This document shows positions 11,153 to 18,462 of a stretch of 28,445 nucleotides of DNA, one piece after another. The stretch covers positions 3,796,658 to 3,825,102 of the forward strand of contig BFEA01000025.1 of the NCBI GenBank assembly GCA_003427395.1, in the 5' to 3' direction. The stretch comes from Chara braunii. Lineage: Eukaryota > Streptophyta > Charophyceae > Charales > Characeae. Numbering within the stretch: the stretch's first letter is position 1; each line of letters starts with the position of its first letter. The notes under the pieces are model-generated. The model did no database searches. It had not been told where the DNA came from and worked only from the letters and a program-made list of their open reading frames with translations. The position numbers and the translations under genes are program-made.

Positions 11153-11318
11153 CTAGGCTACCAGTCGGGCCGTCCGGGTCCCGGGTGGCCAGCCCGTGCA
11201 AGGAGGTTCCCCCCCAAAAAAAAAAAAAAAAAAAACTCCATAAAATCTGAAAAAAAAACTATGTTATGCAGAAAAATAAACTGAACAACTTTGACCCCGG
11301 GCCACTCTGGTAGCCTAG
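11153..11318. mobile_element. 166-bp MITE, hAT-type by 8-bp TSD
   Basis: The ends are perfect 12-bp terminal inverted repeats: CTAGGCTACCAG at 11153-11164 and its complement at 11307-11318. They are bounded by exact 8-bp direct repeats CTTACGAT. An 8-bp duplication is characteristic of hAT elements, so a hAT transposase acting in trans is the likely mover. The TIR does not start with the commonest hAT consensus, so the superfamily is an inference. The interior has no ORF: a GC-rich left part, an A20 tract at 11216-11235, an AT-rich middle and a GC-rich right end. The larger element at 12745-13878 has the same plan and related ends. Confidence 0.85.
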
Positions 11319-11326
11319 CTTACGAT
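11319..11326. other. right 8-bp target-site duplication CTTACGAT
   Basis: Exact copy of 11145-11152, abutting the right inverted end of the MITE. The perfect match suggests the insertion is fairly recent. Confidence 0.9.
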
Positions 11327-11375
11327 CATTTTAACCTCTTTATCATTTTTATCACCGTTGTTGTAATAACCTTTA

Positions 11376-11495
11376 AGGCATCAAAGATGCATTTTTTACG
11401 GGATCCCAAAACCACCAACCGCCCCAACCTAGCTCATGATAAGCCCACCAACTTCCCAGTAGTATTCCTACAGTTAAAAACCACCAGCACGTTAA
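11376..11495 (-). pseudogene. ccmF: mitochondrial ccmF fragment in nuclear DNA (NUMT)
   Basis: On the - strand, 40 codons read into [19 protein letters not shown] and end ...NASLMP before a stop at 11373-11375. This is the tryptophan-rich WWD haem-handling motif of CcmF, the cytochrome c maturation (system I) protein encoded in plant mitochondrial genomes as ccmF or ccmFN. The full protein is several hundred residues, so only the WWD segment remains. From memory of the family, the usual reading is DPVENASFMP. Here Glu is Lys and Phe is Leu, which fits decay after transfer. Flanking sequence on either side shows no CcmF similarity that I can see. It is most likely a short NUMT, not a working gene. 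Confidence 0.85.
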
Positions 11496-11610
11496 GTGAA
11501 CAAAAAGTAGGAGACGCAAATGACGGAGAAAGTCTTTAAGTTGAAGCAAGGATTGCTTGATAAAATAGGGAAACTTACTTGTGGGAGAGAGATGCATTGT
11601 CTCCTTAACT

Positions 11611-11650
11611 GCCTCGAAACAGAAGGTGAAATAAGAAAAAGTTTCGAGGC
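11611..11650. repeat. perfect 10-bp inverted repeat, 20-base loop
   Basis: gcctcgaaac at 11611-11620 is the exact complement of gtttcgaggc at 11641-11650. No T tract or gene end follows that would make it a terminator. Confidence 0.7.
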
Positions 11651-12144
11651 TTCACCAACTGCCTATTTTCAAAAACCAAGGTGCATTTAACAAAAGACGA
11701 AGATATCGTCGTAATCTAGTAATAAAAACTGTTGTAGCTAAATTTTTGTCATTGTTAAATTAGTATCGTCATGAGTTCACCATCGAGCATATCGTCCTCC
11801 TCGTGATTGAGAGGAAGACCCTCTCAGCCATATCTCACAGGAGTTAAAGCACCAGTACATGGGCACCTGGGTAGCAGGCCTGACACTTAAAATTCTAGAG
11901 GTGCGAAATGAAAACGCGACGGTCGTTAGAATTTATCAACGGCGGGCCCAATGTTTAACGTTTCGACCTCGTTTTCTTGCGTCAATAAGTTTTAGACTGC
12001 AAGGCTAGGGTCGTGTACTTATGGTTTAAGAATGTGTTTGAAGCATAACTTTATTCCTTACCATTAGGTAAAGGGTTTAAAAAGGAAGATGTGTTTGAAG
12101 CAAAACTCTATTCCTAGGGTTTATTCCTCGTGACATTATAGGTT
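11651..12144. other. unassigned, with a 58-bp-period duplication
   Basis: The phrase 'atgtgtttgaagcaaaact' plus 'tattcct' occurs at 12030-12058 and, slightly changed, at 12088-12116. Nothing else is recognised. No coding frame. Confidence 0.4.
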
Positions 12145-12420
12145 TTCAACGCACAAAGAATTTTGTCTCCCCTTAGGAATTGCCATCATTCTTAGGGGTA
12201 TATTCCTATCAAATTACGTATTATTTAAATATTTTATTGATTTTTTAATATTTTGTTCCATAGGTGGGTTAACCGAGGGTGTTACTTATATTTTACAAGA
12301 TAGAGTACTCATGGTCTAAAGGTCATAAAACTCGAATATAAGTCGTAATTTGGGACGTTGATCTCCTAAGCGAAATTTCGTATCAATGGACTACAATGGT
12401 TGTGACACTTCAATATTTTT
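12145..12420 (+). repeat. GC-depleted copy of the 15838-16050 block
   Basis: This aligns in the same orientation with 15838-16050. For example 12187-12206 cattcttaggggtatattcc corresponds to 15865-15884 cacccttaggggcgtatccc, and both blocks share 'cgagggnghtt' and 'gctgatctcctaag'-like anchors in the same order. In the stretches I compared, most differences are C in the downstream copy against T here, or G against A. That is the direction expected from deamination of methylated cytosine. The identity of the repeat itself is unknown. Confidence 0.65.
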
Positions 12421-12736
12421 TCGCTTAGTTATCCATGTTTCATTTACTTGTCATATCCCAAAACTTCTTTCATGTAAGCGTGCATTCTATAGCAAGATTG
12501 TTGGTATAAATAACATGATTAGTACATCTTTATAACAGTAAATAATATAGGTATTTTTCAACAATCATTATGGTACTGCGATATTCAAGTTACTTGAATG
12601 CATAGATTTAATGAGAATTTGAGACCCTTATGATGTTGATGTTGCAAGAGGCAGAGTGCCTAACGAGTGAGGGTGACCCAAAGCTTTTTGAATGCCAAGG
12701 AAACTTATGTTAGACGAATGTTCAACTTTTATTTAA
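12421..12736. other. unassigned AT-rich DNA
   Basis: No feature recognised. Ends at the left target duplication of the element at 12745. Confidence 0.35.
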
Positions 12737-12846
12737 TTAATAATGAGGGTAACCAGTGTTCGGGACGAGCCGAACGCAAGAACCCAAACGCCCAAACATA
12801 CGGGACCCCTTGGGGATGCGTTCGGTCGTTCCAGCCAAACGCGGAC

Positions 12847-12848
<2 letters not shown>

Positions 12849-12913
<65 letters not shown>
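12849..12913. repeat. 65-base A homopolymer
   Basis: An uninterrupted run of 65 A bases that creates poly-Lys and poly-Phe frames. The small MITE carries its A20 tract in the corresponding place, after the GC-rich left segment, so this is probably an expanded internal tract and not a retroposon tail. Homopolymers this long are error-prone in assembly. Confidence 0.95.
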
Positions 12914-12914
<1 letters not shown>

Positions 12915-12999
12915 GTGATTGAAAAAAATTTGAAAACAAATGTTATGAAAAAACATAAAATACATAATATTTATCTGAGCAATACATCCACCAAATTTG

Positions 13000-13205
13000 A
13001 AATAAAATATAATACAAAAAATTATAATTAAAAAAAAAAAAATTAGTGAGTGAGCGAGCACGTTTTCGACACCGCCATCTTTAGCGATGTTGCATTTTTG
13101 TTGGACACAGTCAAATTCCCTAAAAATTTACAGATGTATACTTCATATAATACAAAACGCATTAAAAAAGTTTCAAAAAATAATAAAGTTTTTTTTTATT
13201 TTAAA
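13000..13205 (+). repeat. direct repeat flanking the SINE-like insert, copy 1
   Basis: The core 'gagtgagcgagcacgtttt' (about 13046) continues through 'cgccatctttagcgat', an AT-rich stretch and 'aaaacgcattaaaaaag'. It is matched by copy 2 at about 13600-13795. The two copies bracket the SINE-like segment at 13206-13604. Confidence 0.6.
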
Positions 13206-13604
13206 AGGGCGATGGCCTTGAGGTATTATCATCGGACTAACCAAGCCAGATAAATTCAATATTGTGTTTAATCTGACATCGGGTGGCCTTTTCCGCCCAG
13301 GGTGGCCTTGATTGCCTTCAGGGAACCCCCAACGGGGACACCGACCAGGGGACAGCCGATTGCATCATCTGAGTGGCCAGTCGCTGTGCCTCCCCGATCA
13401 CCCCTCCCCCTATGAACATCAGCAGAGACTGTTTTTTAATGCCAATTGGGGGGACCAACGTGCTATCTCTAGGTGGCGGACGCCGAACGCCAAGCATGCC
13501 CAGGAAGGTACATGAGGCCAATGGGGATTGAACCCAAGACCTCCTGAATGTCACTTGTGTGCCTTACCGACTGAGCTTAACCGCTGGATAGGCCCCACAA
13601 TAAA
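13206..13604 (-). mobile_element. tRNA-headed SINE-like element
   Basis: Reading the - strand from about 13604, the first 80 bases look like a tRNA-derived Pol III promoter. An A box, AAGCTCAGTCGG, lies within 13562-13579, and a B box, GGTTCAATCCC, is the complement of 13524-13534, with normal spacing of about 28 bases. The body follows to about 13206, where the sequence becomes T-rich on +, that is A-rich at the 3' end on -. Part of the body (13388-13484) also occurs at 19669-19780, so it belongs to a dispersed family. It carries no protein. Exact ends and target duplications are not clear. Confidence 0.65.
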
Positions 13605-13795
13605 GTGAAAATAAAAAGTAAAAAATGAAAAAAAACAAAATAATGAGTGGGCGAGCACGTTTTGACACAGCGATCTTTGGCGATTTTTTTTTTTTTTTGC
13701 TTCACGAAATGACTTCAAAATTTATAGGCATGTACCTCACATCGTACAAAACTCGTAAAAAAGAAAAAGAAAAAAAAAACATTTATTTTTAAGGT
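13600..13795 (+). repeat. direct repeat flanking the SINE-like insert, copy 2
   Basis: The core 'gagtgggcgagcacgtttt' (about 13646) is followed by 'cgatctttggcgat', a T15 run and 'aaaactcgtaaaaaagaaaa'. It parallels copy 1, with differences mostly in homopolymers. Confidence 0.6.
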
Positions 13796-13841
13796 CTGAA
13801 ATAGTTTTTGGCGGGGGACGAATGTCGTCGGGTTCAGACTC

Positions 13842-14019
13842 CGAACGGGATCTCCGTACGTACGGGCTGGTTACCTAGTTAATAATATATTTTTTTAACT
13901 AAACAATAATATATATATATAACATATGTATATGTCACACCGCGAACGGGATCTCCGTACGTACGGGCTGGTTACCTAGTTAATAATATTTTTTTTTAAC
14001 TAAACAATAATATATATAT
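13842..14019 (+). repeat. tandem duplication of the element's right end and flank
   Basis: A unit of about 100 bp starting cgaacgggatctccgtacgt occurs at 13842 and 13942. It includes the right inverted end (ggctggttacctag), the target copy TTAATAAT and 'ttaactaaacaataatatat'. The duplication therefore happened after the element inserted. Unit 2 additionally carries the 68-bp insertion at 14020-14087. Confidence 0.85.
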
Positions 14020-14087
14020 CGTCACAAATAGAACTGTCCGGTAAACCGTAGGCAGAGAGAGAGAAGAGGACAACAAACGAGGGGCTG
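14020..14087 (+). mobile_element. 68-bp insertion in a TA tract (dispersed family)
   Basis: Tandem unit 1 (13842-13941) reads straight from 'aataatatatatat' into 'ataacatatgtatatgtcac'. Unit 2 has 68 extra bases, from cgtcacaaatag to gaggggctg, at the same TA run, so the boundaries are defined by an empty-site comparison. The same sequence occurs in reverse at 27665-27729, again between TA repeats. I see no terminal inverted repeat and no ORF. Confidence 0.75.
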
Positions 14088-14125
14088 TATATATATATAA
14101 CATATGTATATGTCACAACCCCTCG
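14078..14125. repeat. 10-bp inverted repeat around TA-rich loop
   Basis: cgaggggctg (14078-14087) faces cacaacccctcg (ending 14125). The cgagggg/cccctcg core pairs perfectly. It overlaps the right end of the 68-bp insertion. Confidence 0.5.
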
Positions 14126-14127
14126 TA

Positions 14128-14864
14128 TTTTATCCTATTCTCCCTGCCCCATCATGATGAGACAGGGTGTCGTGATATGTAGTCTGACCGAGTTCCGCTT
14201 TGGGAATCTTCTGAACCTTTTTTAACCCTGCCCATTCTAAATTTTATTGGTATGATTAGTGTTTTAGCTGTCTCTTTAGCTGATTTTTGAAATTTTGAAG
14301 TTTTGAAGTTTTTGCTCGTGAGGCCGTGTGGGCAGCACTGGGGTCTTTACCCCTTCGCTGAATCCGATTAACCGCGGGAGCGGTCAGGATAGTCTTTGGT
14401 ATTTTTTTTCTTTCGCGCTTTTCGGATTTTCAGTTTTCAAACTTAGGCCTGTTGTTTTGAATAGGTATAGTGAACCTAGGTATTGACGGTAGGACTAGGA
14501 GTAGGAAGACTATAATTTTAATGATTGCTTAGCTCTTGGCCTCTTTGGGTCCAACATCGATAGCCCAGTAGTTTTCCGAAGATGCTACATGGGTCAACGG
14601 TGGAGGCGAGAATGTGGATAGTTGGGTATGACAAAGGGAGAAGTATGGCGGATAGCCCCTTGAGGATGACTGCGTGGCGGCAGTCGAAACCGGTTGGGGT
14701 TGCCATATCCACCGACTTTGCAATCTTTGTTGTACTGTAATGTACTGTGATAACTTGGCGTTGTCTTTGACTATTTACCAGTGTTTTGCTGCTCCTCTAG
14801 TCATCAATGTTGTCTGTTGAGTTCTCTCACCTATCAGTCAGCCAACCTACAACGAGGTCGATCG
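14128..14864 (+). other. leader-like stretch upstream of the coiled-coil ORF
   Basis: No ORF continues through here on +. A phrase 'catcatgatgagacagggtg' at about 14150 begins a moderately GC-rich, structured region that reads without a gene to the ATG at 14865. It may be the 5' untranslated part of the same repeat element, but no LTR end or PBS was recognised. Confidence 0.3.
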
Positions 14865-15695
14865 ATGTCACCCAGGCTCTATTCAAGACATTCAGATAGA
14901 CGATCGGTTTTTGAGGAACTTGCATTGAAGCAGCAGTTGGAAGATATTTCAAGTACCGTCGCGTCAATGAAAAAATATGTTGAGAAGGAGAACGCAAAAA
15001 GAGAGGAGAAGGAGAGGTGTAAAAATGAAAAAGTTGAACGTAAAAAGCGTGAGAAGGAAGCAAGGGCGGAAGTTGAACGCCTCGAAAGGGAGAAGAGGAT
15101 GGAGGTTGAACGCCTGGAAGAAGAAAAAAAAGAAATGAAGAGGTTGGCGGAACAAAGAGAGTTTATGAAAAAAGAGGTGAATGAGGCAGTATCGATACAT
15201 ATGGGAGGCCTGCACGAGGAATTGAAATACCATATGAATAGATGTTTGGAGAAATTGGCGAAGTTGAAAGGAAAGGCGAAAGCACCATCACTTCGAGCCG
15301 CGCTATCGTCCGATGAGGAGTTCGACTCGAAAGAAAGTGATGTCGAAGCTCTGAGTGAGAATACCGAACGTTTGACGATCGGTGGTAAGAGAAGACGAGG
15401 GCCTAAGAAGATTATTAGCAACAACCCTCCCATGGAATCACCAGCCAAGCGTACCTCGAGGAAATCTGGAGGGCGGAAGTTGCAAATGGCGGAGCGCCTA
15501 CTTGATTGTAAACCGATTCCAATGAAGAAATCGCCAACCAAGAAGACTCCAAGGAAGTTGTCCGTGAAGAAGAAAATTTCGGCGACAGTTGGTCCCATGG
15601 GGCGTTGTCGAGCGCACCAGTTCCCGCTTTTTTCGCAAAGGCGAGAACCCTCCCGACCATGTCGCGCAGGAGTTAAACCAAACAAAACAAAATGA
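14865..15695 (+). CDS. 276-aa coiled-coil, Lys-rich gag-like protein
   Basis: An ATG at 14865 (MSPRLYSRHSDRRS) is preferred over the upstream non-ATG extension to 14781. The stop is TGA at 15693-15695. Residues about 16-130 are almost continuous charged heptads rich in Glu, Lys and Arg, a long coiled coil. This includes a 13-residue internal repeat (EVERLEREKRM then EVERLEEEKKE). An acidic patch (SSDEEFDSKESDVEA) follows, then a basic tail with histone-H1-like S/T-P-K-K motifs (KKSPTKKTPRK). There is no zinc knuckle or enzyme domain. It resembles gag-like ORF1 proteins that I associate with abundant repeats in Chara genomes. That is recalled, not searched. The last ~30 codons change character (Arg/Ser/Pro-rich), and no RT follows, so it may be a truncated element ORF. 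It is the only frame in the window with clearly non-random protein composition. Confidence 0.6.
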   Translation: MSPRLYSRHSDRRSVFEELALKQQLEDISSTVASMKKYVEKENAKREEKERCKNEKVERKKREKEARAEVERLEREKRMEVERLEEEKKEMKRLAEQREFMKKEVNEAVSIHMGGLHEELKYHMNRCLEKLAKLKGKAKAPSLRAALSSDEEFDSKESDVEALSENTERLTIGGKRRRGPKKIISNNPPMESPAKRTSRKSGGRKLQMAERLLDCKPIPMKKSPTKKTPRKLSVKKKISATVGPMGRCRAHQFPLFSQRREPSRPCRAGVKPNKTK

Positions 15696-15837
15696 GAGAC
15701 AACTCGGGAACGACGCAAAATAATCCCGCGAGCCGCCGAGACGGGCGAGGTCGCGTTGCTCCTTCGCCGCTCTAGCCGGGTGTGCAAGTTGTACATCCCG
15801 CGGTCCCCTACGATAAGATAGGTTCTCACGAGGCATA

Positions 15838-16050
15838 AACTTTCCATCCCTAAGGATTTGTCACCACCCTTAGGGGCGTATCCCTACCGAGCTACTGACC
15901 CACGTGCGAACGTTTTTACATGCAATCGCAGAGGTAGATCGGCCGAGGGCGTTTGCTCGTTCGCTGTAGTATATATACGCTTGGTTAACGCCGAGCGGAC
16001 CCAAACGTTGTTCGTTTCTTAGGGCGCTGATCTCCTAAGTACGAAGCGGG
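15838..16050 (+). repeat. GC-rich copy of the block at 12145-12420
   Basis: This block runs from 'gaggcataaactttccatcc' through 'cttaggggcgtatccc' to 'gcgctgatctcctaag'. It aligns collinearly with 12145-12420. It lies directly after the coiled-coil ORF region and may be the 3' part of that repeat. The stretch 15696-15837 between them is GC-rich and non-coding. Confidence 0.65.
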
Positions 16051-16066
16051 CGCCGGTCGACTAGGA

Positions 16067-16178
16067 CGGTAGTCGACAGGAACATTAATTGTAATTCCTT
16101 AGACACACAATCAAAAGAAAATTGTAACAACCATACATAGTTACATCGAAAGGAATCGACCGTAGTCGACAGGAACAT
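16067..16178 (+). repeat. 17-bp direct repeats gtagtcgacaggaacat
   Basis: gtagtcgacaggaacat occurs at about 16068-16084 and 16162-16178, separated by 77 bases. It could be a target duplication around a small insert, or a chance local duplication. Confidence 0.6.
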
Positions 16179-17514
16179 ATCGAATCTGAAATGATAACCG
16201 GGAGAATCAAAATCTGCATTTGATATATCCAATATCACAAAATCAAAATAAAATCGGACCACCTTGGGTCGAACTCCACAAAACAATCATACAACCATCA
16301 ACAAGAAGTTGACTTCCAACAATAAAATTGATGCAACCGACAAGGTTAATCGGTCGCCTTAGTTTTGACTTGATGAGATCCACTGCCAAAGCCATTCATT
16401 CCAGCCTACCGCTGATCTAAGATTAAACACGCACATCTGTCTTCATACATTCCCAATCTTTTTGGATGACAGGTTGTTTTGCGGATGATTCTTAATCAAA
16501 TGCATTGTTTGAAGTGTTGCATGTCTCTCGCTCTGGGAAGTGGTATGGGGTACTCATCCTCCTCGTCCGAGCACAAAGCTTGGATCTCAGAAGTCGGTCG
16601 TCTCCATCGAATCGGCAAGTACCCCCCTGTAGAATGGTCCACTCCGGGTCGATAATAGGGTCGACTTCTAAAGCAACGAATCTCCACCCCATATGCTTCC
16701 TGAAGATAGAGGATGTGTCGACTATAAGTAACTTTCAAATATTCTAATTTTTCCTAAGTTCATGGTAACTTTGACGAAAAGAGTTCGAGGAGATAAAAAT
16801 GAGAATCATTTGGACAGGTACAAGTAGATAAGGTCGTTCGGGATAGAACGGGTAATCCTCGCGAAAAATCTAAGTCCTTTTGACCTTATTTGCTTTATTT
16901 CAATCGAGTTCATTTCACGATATGCACTGAATTAATATTTTTCAGAACAGTAAATCCTTTTAACGAGCAGGCAGGCGAAAGGTAGAAAGAGGACAATTCT
17001 TCTCTTCATTTCAAATAGGCATAATCAATCTCCTTTGCAAGCATCACTCTACCTACCTGCACAACACGCAAAAATAACAAGTTCAAGAGGAAACCAATGC
17101 AGTCCCATACTCAAGTCAGACTTTTTCATTCACATGCACAACACGCACAACTTTTCTCTACCTTTTCTTTCAAATGTTCAAAACAACAGGGTCAAGCAAA
17201 GTGTGGTTTCGCACAGGTGTGAAAAGAATCTAAGTCATTCAACTCACTACTGACCTTGAGTGAACTTTGATTCGGCTCATTCAAGAAGCCGAGTAATATT
17301 ACAATCAAAAGAAAATGACCGCCATAGAATATGAAAATATGCGGCTCACAATTCCACAAGTTGTGGCCTTTCCACTGAACGACGGTCCGCCTCTTTCTCC
17401 AAGTGCCCGATTGTGTAAATGTTGGGTCCACTGAGATGTCTGAATGAGATAACCTTCAAAGAGGGTGCAAAAGCGGTTATCGGGTAGCTGAAAATTCCGG
17501 AATGAAAATTCTGA
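16179..17514. other. unassigned region
   Basis: Two overlapping - strand frames (16492-16692 and 16496-16738) and one + frame share the same ~240 bp, without a recognisable domain. One - frame contains 'WRFVALEVDPIIDPEWTIL', which looks protein-like but cannot be placed. The rest is AT-rich with no feature. Confidence 0.35.
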
Positions 17515-17930
17515 AGTGAGAGTTTTTGGCAGTCTGAAAATCCTCAATGGTTCTGAAGTGGTGAAAAATCCGAAGACCCTGAAAACCACCTGTTTAGGCA
17601 GGCTGCATCCTAAAGTGGTGAAGGTTGTCCTGAAGTGGTCAAGTGAGAGTTTTTGGTAGTCTGAAAATCCTGAATGGTCCTGAAGTGGCGAAAGATCTGA
17701 AGACCATGAAAACCACCCTTCACCATGAAAACCACCCTTCACCACTTGAGGATGCAGCCTGCCTAAACAGGTGGTTTTCAGGGTCTTCGGAGCTTTCACC
17801 ACTTCAGGACCATTCAGGACTGAAAATCCTGAATGGTCCTGAAGTGGTGAAAGTTTCGAAGACCCTGAAAACCACCTGTTTAGGCAGACTGCATTCTGAA
17901 GTGGTGAAGGGTGTCCTGAAGTGGTGATGA
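17515..17930. repeat. direct and inverted array of a ~125-bp unit
   Basis: The unit runs from 'agtctgaaaatcctgaatgg' through 'tcctgaagtggtgaaag', 'gaagaccctgaaaaccacc' and 'tgtttaggcaggctgcatcc' to 'tgtcctgaagtggt'. Copies occur at about 17515-17642 and 17643-17730 (shortened). An inverted copy lies at 17736-17819, and another direct copy at 17820-17930. The apparent 165-aa and 94-aa frames here come from the repeat and contain its repeated TLKTTCLGRLH-like peptide. Confidence 0.9.
17736..17910. repeat. hairpin with 84-bp arms and 7-base spacer
   Basis: Arms 17736-17819 and 17827-17910 are inverted copies with about 5 mismatches in 84, separated only by ctgaaaa. If transcribed from either strand it would fold into a long, nearly perfect double-stranded RNA of the size class that feeds plant small-RNA pathways. 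No promoter was identified. Confidence 0.9.
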
Positions 17931-18436
17931 AAAAATTCGACTGTTGTTAACCTTCTCTCAGAGGGTGCTCCCATAATCTAGTCTCACGTCGCCCCAACAT
18001 CTCGGACAGTCTCAACGCAGTCCCCACTAAACCACGTCCTCCAATGACACTCCCCAACTAATCGCTAGTCCATGCCGCCTCAAATCATCCTGTCCGCTCA
18101 CAATATTCACACCAACATGCCTGCCCCAATCTCATAACCGGTCCCACCTGGTCCCAAGATGGTTCCACACCATCGCCCTCAACACCAAATGGTTCATTAC
18201 TGAAAATCGCTCGCAGTACGCGCCAAAAAAAAAAAAAGGTGGCTCTAGTTGAAAACGGCGTGTGCCGCATTCCCTAAAAGAATAAATATGTCCTTCCGGC
18301 GTAAACCACAAGTGTTGCAACTCCAATAGCCAGCGCCACGTACACTCACTCCGCGATCTCTTCATGCTGCTGGCCCACACACCACTGCACAGTCTCAAAT
18401 ATGCACCAGTGTCACAAAACACATAACGGTGTCGTA
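17931..18436. other. unassigned
   Basis: Mixed-composition DNA with a 13-base A run near 18225-18237. No gene or repeat recognised. Confidence 0.35.
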
Positions 18437-18462
18437 CCAAATACCCTTACAAGGGTATTTGG
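18437..18462. repeat. perfect 12-bp inverted repeat with 2-base loop
   Basis: ccaaataccctt, ac, aagggtatttgg: a 26-base near-palindrome that would extrude as a cruciform. The flanks ('gtcgta' and 'cgtgtc') are not an obvious target duplication. Confidence 0.8.

Larger units (their letters stand above)
12745..13878. mobile_element. 1.13-kb non-autonomous element related to the MITE
   Basis: The left end GAGGGTAACCAG (12745-12756) and the complement of the right end (13867-13878, CTAGGTAACCAG) form imperfect 12-bp inverted repeats. They match the 11.15-kb MITE end CTAGGCTACCAG at most positions. TTAATAAT flanks both sides directly (12737-12744 and 13879-13886), again 8 bp. The interior carries a GC-rich left segment, a 65-A tract, AT-rich DNA and a SINE-like insert, but no transposase. 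The right end, with its flank, is duplicated at 13942-14019, so the true outer end could also be 13979. It is probably a hAT-type non-autonomous copy enlarged by later insertions. Confidence 0.7.

Noticed and set aside
13318-13554. shared peptide (LLMFIGGG / LLMLIGGG) in two - strand frames at 13.4 and 19.7 kb
   Set aside because: Explained by DNA similarity of the SINE-like body. Neither frame has a supported start or domain.
14879-15847. 322-aa open frame on the - strand
   Set aside because: It is the antisense of the coiled-coil ORF. Its Ser/Phe/Leu-rich composition is what Glu/Lys codons give in reverse, and no domain is seen.
12145-16050. the two related blocks as the LTR pair of one 3.9-kb element around the coiled-coil ORF
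   Set aside because: The copies are very diverged, have no TG...CA ends or PBS, and the interval contains an independently bounded transposon. Dispersed copies of one repeat is the simpler reading.
17305-17802. 165-aa - strand frame with repeated peptide
   Set aside because: The frame is produced by the 125-bp repeat units and is not supported outside them.
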